Shown here one piece after another: positions 61,454-64,000 of a stretch of 64,000 nucleotides of DNA. The notes beneath the pieces are model-generated. The model was not told the DNA's origin and ran no database searches. It saw nothing but the letters and a program-made list of their open reading frames with translations. The position numbers and the translations under genes were made by a program. The number at the start of each line of letters is the position of its first letter. Position 1 is the first letter of the stretch. Origin of the DNA: an uncultured Chloroflexota bacterium. GTDB taxonomy: Bacteria; Chloroflexota; Anaerolineae; Aggregatilineales; Phototrophicaceae. The DNA lies in the NCBI GenBank assembly GCA_937974245.1, contig CALJKV010000022.1, positions 18,556 through 82,555 of the forward strand. Direction: 5' to 3'.

Positions 61454-62276
61454 CAAACCGAAGCCTGATGCTGATATTTACGGCCCCATTGACCTGAGCA
61501 CGTTCCGCGACCGAGAGCATTCGAAAGAGGATTTTGATCTGTTGTTCCGCATTTATATGGACAAACGGGTTGAATCTCAAGTGGATTTTTACCAGAGCCG
61601 GATTCGAGAAAATGAACTCAATTCGGATTTCACTTTCACTACGGGCGCATTCATTATGACCCTTTCTTCATTAATTGCGACCCTGAGCGCTGGGGGAGCC
61701 ATGTTAGGGCTATCCTTGATCGCGGCGATTCTGCCGGCGATTGCCGCACTCCTTGCATCGTTTCGCCAACTGTATGGCTGGGATCAACAGATAACGATTT
61801 ACCGGGATTCCAAGCTCGGTTTGCAGCGGGCACGCCTTCTTGCGCCGGATGATGACAAGGTGCATGAAGTTAATTTGGTTGAGATCTTCCCACAGCTGGT
61901 GGTTGCCAGTGAAGAGGTGTTCACCTCAGAGGTGAGTCAGTGGGGGCAGTTTGTCGCCGAAAAGGAGAAGGCACTGGCTGCGGGCGATACAATTGCCGAG
62001 TTCAAGCAGCTTTTCGCACCCACGATGGTGGATCACCAGGGCAACCTGCGCTTAAGTGATGCTCAGTTGGGTGCTATCCAGAGTATCCTGGCGGCGGCGG
62101 TGCCAACCGGTAGCGGCTCTGTGGAGATTGAACGTGACAGGGTGCGGCAGATAACCAGTTCAGTAGAAGTGGCGGCAGTTAAGGTTGACGATGACCCCGC
62201 TGATGAACCGCCTCCAAGTGAAGCAGCAGACACATCCACTGACACACCGGACGACGATGTTGAGCCGGTAGGGTAG
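61446..62276 (+). CDS. Second SLATT/DUF4231-type membrane protein
   Basis: A 276-residue protein starting inside the end of the previous gene (8-bp overlap; AAGGAG upstream). Residues about 50-140 contain FYQSRIRENELNSDFTFTTGAFIMTLSSLIATL and GLSLIAAILPAIAALLASF, two adjacent membrane helices, followed by RDSKLGLQRARLLAPDD, like its neighbour. The C-terminus is acidic and low complexity. The overlapping pair suggests a heteromeric membrane complex. Longer in-frame starts lie in the first gene and are unlikely. Confidence 0.7.
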   Translation: MFNKPKPDADIYGPIDLSTFRDREHSKEDFDLLFRIYMDKRVESQVDFYQSRIRENELNSDFTFTTGAFIMTLSSLIATLSAGGAMLGLSLIAAILPAIAALLASFRQLYGWDQQITIYRDSKLGLQRARLLAPDDDKVHEVNLVEIFPQLVVASEEVFTSEVSQWGQFVAEKEKALAAGDTIAEFKQLFAPTMVDHQGNLRLSDAQLGAIQSILAAAVPTGSGSVEIERDRVRQITSSVEVAAVKVDDDPADEPPPSEAADTSTDTPDDDVEPVG

Positions 62277-62287
62277 GGTGCTTGTTA

Positions 62288-62647
62288 ATGCTGCGGTGTG
62301 GGATTGATATGATTGAAAACCGGCGGATTGAGGAAGGTATTGCTCGTTTAGGTGAGCGCTTCCTCAACCGCTTTTTTACGCCCGCTGAACGCACCGAATG
62401 TGAAGACAGGCCTTACCGCCTGGCTGCGCGCTTGGCCGCCAAAGAAGCCGTCTCGAAAGTCTTTGGTACCGGGATTGGGGATGTGAGCTGGCATGAAATC
62501 GAGATTCTGCGCGATGCACGAGGTCGCCCGGTTTTGCATCTGCATGGAGCAGCGGCAGTAATAGCGCAGGAAATGGGGCTGACCGAGTGGGATGTCAGCC
62601 TGACACACACCCATGACTATGCCTCGGCGGTGGCAGTGGCGCAGTAA
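62288..62647 (+). CDS. acpS: Holo-[acyl-carrier-protein] synthase
   Basis: A 119-residue 4'-phosphopantetheinyl transferase that activates acyl carrier protein. It shows GIDMIENRRIEEGI with the Mg-binding Asp, FFTPAERTECED, the catalytic ARLAAKEAVSKVFGTGIG with Glu, and VSLTHTHDYASAVAV. ATG 62288 has TAGGGTG upstream; TTG 62282 is less likely. It follows the SLATT pair by 11 bp, but a shared role is doubtful. Confidence 0.9.
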   Translation: MLRCGIDMIENRRIEEGIARLGERFLNRFFTPAERTECEDRPYRLAARLAAKEAVSKVFGTGIGDVSWHEIEILRDARGRPVLHLHGAAAVIAQEMGLTEWDVSLTHTHDYASAVAVAQ

Positions 62648-62651
62648 TCGT

Positions 62652-63506
62652 TTATCTCGCGTGCTGGCGATGGCGCTGGGCTTGTGCTTGCAATCTCTCA
62701 ACACAGCCTTCCGGCGGAATCTCCGACGCCATCGGTCCGCGCTCCGCATTGTGGAAGTCTGAACCGCCGGTCGGAATCAAATGATAGTATTCGGCCAGTT
62801 CCCATAGGCGTGCCCGGACTTCTGCCAGGTTTTTGGGGTGCATGATCTCTACGCCATCCAACCCGGCCGGAACTAAACGAATCACCAGAGATTCGAAGTC
62901 ACTAACCAGGCCAGGATGCGCCAGGACAGCTACGCCCCCCGCGTTATGAATTAACGCGACCCCCTGTTCCGGGGTCAGTCGTTGACGGGCGATATATGCC
63001 GGGCCGCCTGTATAGAGGTATTTCTCGAATGCCTCGCTGACACTGCTGACATGCCCAGCCTGTACCATTGCCTGGGCGATATGTGGCCGCCCGATTGCCC
63101 CACCATTGGCGACCTCTGCGACCTGCTCCCAGGTGATTGGCAGGTTGAGTTCGTCCAGCCGATTCACAATCTTGCGGGCACGATTATCCCGTGCATTGCG
63201 GAAATCGCGCAGCGAATCCTGTAAACCGGCATGTTCGATGTCAATGAAATAGCCGAGCAAGTGTACATCGTGGCCGTTATCGGCGGTACTGAGTTCAATG
63301 CCAGGGATAATGACCGGATTTCCCCGTGCGATAGCTTGCGCTTCCGGGATGCCCGCCGTCGTATCGTGATCGGTAATCGCAATAAGAGTCAGTTCAAGCT
63401 GACGTGCGGCCAGCACCAATTCTGCCGGCGTGAGCCGACCATCAGATGCTGTTGTATGTAAATGTAAATCAATGTGTCGGTTGCTACTCATCAATCCGCC
63501 CGTCAT
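62652..63506 (-). CDS. PHP-domain phosphoesterase
   Basis: A 284-residue PHP metalloenzyme with IDLHLHTTASDGRLTPAELV, IAITDHDTTAGI, IIPGIELSTAD, HDVHLLGYF, VLAHPG and PTGGSDFHN: all PHP metal-binding His/Asp/Glu motifs. It resembles nucleoside-3',5'-bisphosphate phosphatase/5'-3' RNase AM (YciV) proteins. Starts at 63506 or 63491 are both possible. It ends 4 bp from convergent acpS and begins 3 bp after spoVS, with which it may be co-transcribed. Confidence 0.85.
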   Translation of the reverse strand: MTGGLMSSNRHIDLHLHTTASDGRLTPAELVLAARQLELTLIAITDHDTTAGIPEAQAIARGNPVIIPGIELSTADNGHDVHLLGYFIDIEHAGLQDSLRDFRNARDNRARKIVNRLDELNLPITWEQVAEVANGGAIGRPHIAQAMVQAGHVSSVSEAFEKYLYTGGPAYIARQRLTPEQGVALIHNAGGVAVLAHPGLVSDFESLVIRLVPAGLDGVEIMHPKNLAEVRARLWELAEYYHLIPTGGSDFHNAERGPMASEIPPEGCVERLQAQAQRHRQHAR

Positions 63507-63509
63507 TTG

Positions 63510-63866
63510 TCAACGTGGCTCAACCGTAAATCGGACTGCTGTGCGTTCTTGTCCATCTATGGTCACTTCTGTAAAGAAGGGCGTGAAAACAATATCAATT
63601 TCATCACGGGTCAAATAACCGCGTGCGATTGCCAGCGCCTTCACTGCCTGATTAACCGCGCCTGCGCCAATAGCCTGTACCTCGGCATAGCGGTATTCGC
63701 GGATAACCCCGGCAATTGCCCCGGCGACGGCGGTTGAACGTGACCGGGCAGATACTTTGATAATATCCGGCTTAGATGGGTCATCGTCGCTGGGGTAATG
63801 AGATGAATATTCGGATGGGGCGTCATCTGGTGGTGTGTAGTCGTTGTAAAGTTCGTCGTCTGACAT
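63510..63866 (-). CDS. spoVS: SpoVS-family protein
   Basis: A 118-residue protein. After a 30-residue acidic N-terminal extension it has the SpoVS core, IIKVSARSRSTAVAGAIAGVIREYRYAEVQAIGAGAVNQAVKALAIARGYL (shown in part as KVSARSRSTAVAGAIAG). SpoVS affects sporulation and septation in Bacillus, but homologues occur in many non-spore-formers, including Chloroflexota and Deinococcus-Thermus, where the role is unclear. The AT-rich region upstream (63867-64000) likely holds its promoter. Confidence 0.85.
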   Translation of the reverse strand: MSDDELYNDYTPPDDAPSEYSSHYPSDDDPSKPDIIKVSARSRSTAVAGAIAGVIREYRYAEVQAIGAGAVNQAVKALAIARGYLTRDEIDIVFTPFFTEVTIDGQERTAVRFTVEPR

Positions 63867-64000
63867 GAGGTTTTACCCAGCCATTCTGCAAAAATTATTT
63901 TAATTATCTTTATTAATTTTACTCTAAAAGATCATTGGCGTCTACTGATGGATAAAGCAAAAAGGTGACTGCTGATGTAAAATGACCGCATGGCAAAGAG

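Noticed and set aside
63990..64000. ATGGCAAAGAG at the window end as the start of a rightward gene
   Set aside because: Only a few codons are visible and no ribosome-binding site precedes it, so it cannot be judged.

Overview
The window looks like an ordinary chromosomal stretch of a member of the Chloroflexota, most likely the Anaerolineae or a close relative. This is inferred from gene content and not from any marker RNA. The pointers are Thr-Pro-rich linkers joining a kinase to an ectodomain, an F420-type luciferase-like oxidoreductase, a SpoVS protein without other sporulation genes, MutS2, many GT39-type membrane glycosyltransferases, and several secreted orphan proteins. GTG starts are common. 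I saw no rRNA, tRNA, CRISPR array, insertion sequence or integrase.

Layout. 0.2-8.5 kb: F420-type oxidoreductase, SDR-type L-threonine 3-dehydrogenase, then leftward recN with a B-box membrane protein, a secreted protein, and a very large double solute-binding protein. 8.7-14.8 kb: rightward isocitrate/isopropylmalate-type dehydrogenase, small membrane protein, GT39 enzyme, GNAT and mutS2. 14.9-23.2 kb: SPFH protein, a 1457-residue atypical transmembrane kinase, a histidine kinase convergent to it, and two hypotheticals. 23.5-35.9 kb, mostly leftward: ArsR-like regulator/VOC/S33 hydrolase operon, class III aminotransferase, HEAT protein (rightward), GMC oxidoreductase with a Tat-exported gluconate-dehydrogenase-subunit-3-like partner and GT39 enzyme, dihydropyrimidinase, and a lone LutA-like protein.

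36.0-50.1 kb, rightward: GNAT and SDR; a PP2C phosphatase coupled to a MerB-like protein; then a three-gene NHLM-type peptide export cassette (adaptor, C39 peptidase/ABC exporter, second ABC exporter). These are followed by surface-glycan genes (GT2, sulfotransferase, GT4, Wzx-like flippase) and a leftward WbuC cupin. 50.7-54.1 kb, leftward: SRPBCC protein, TIGR03943/DUF318 permease pair, and an APH-like kinase. 54.2-63.9 kb: a TIR-NACHT-HEAT protein, an RlmD/TrmA-family methyltransferase with altered catalytic residues, secreted proteins, two adjacent SLATT-type two-helix membrane proteins, acpS, a PHP phosphoesterase and spoVS.

The most unusual parts are: the NHLM export cassette with no recognisable precursor or modifying enzyme and an unusually short adaptor; the PP2C/MerB-like pair just before it; the TIR-NACHT-HEAT protein; the SLATT pair; the methyltransferase lacking its catalytic Cys; and the giant kinase that joins an atypical catalytic domain to an extracellular beta-sandwich-like domain.
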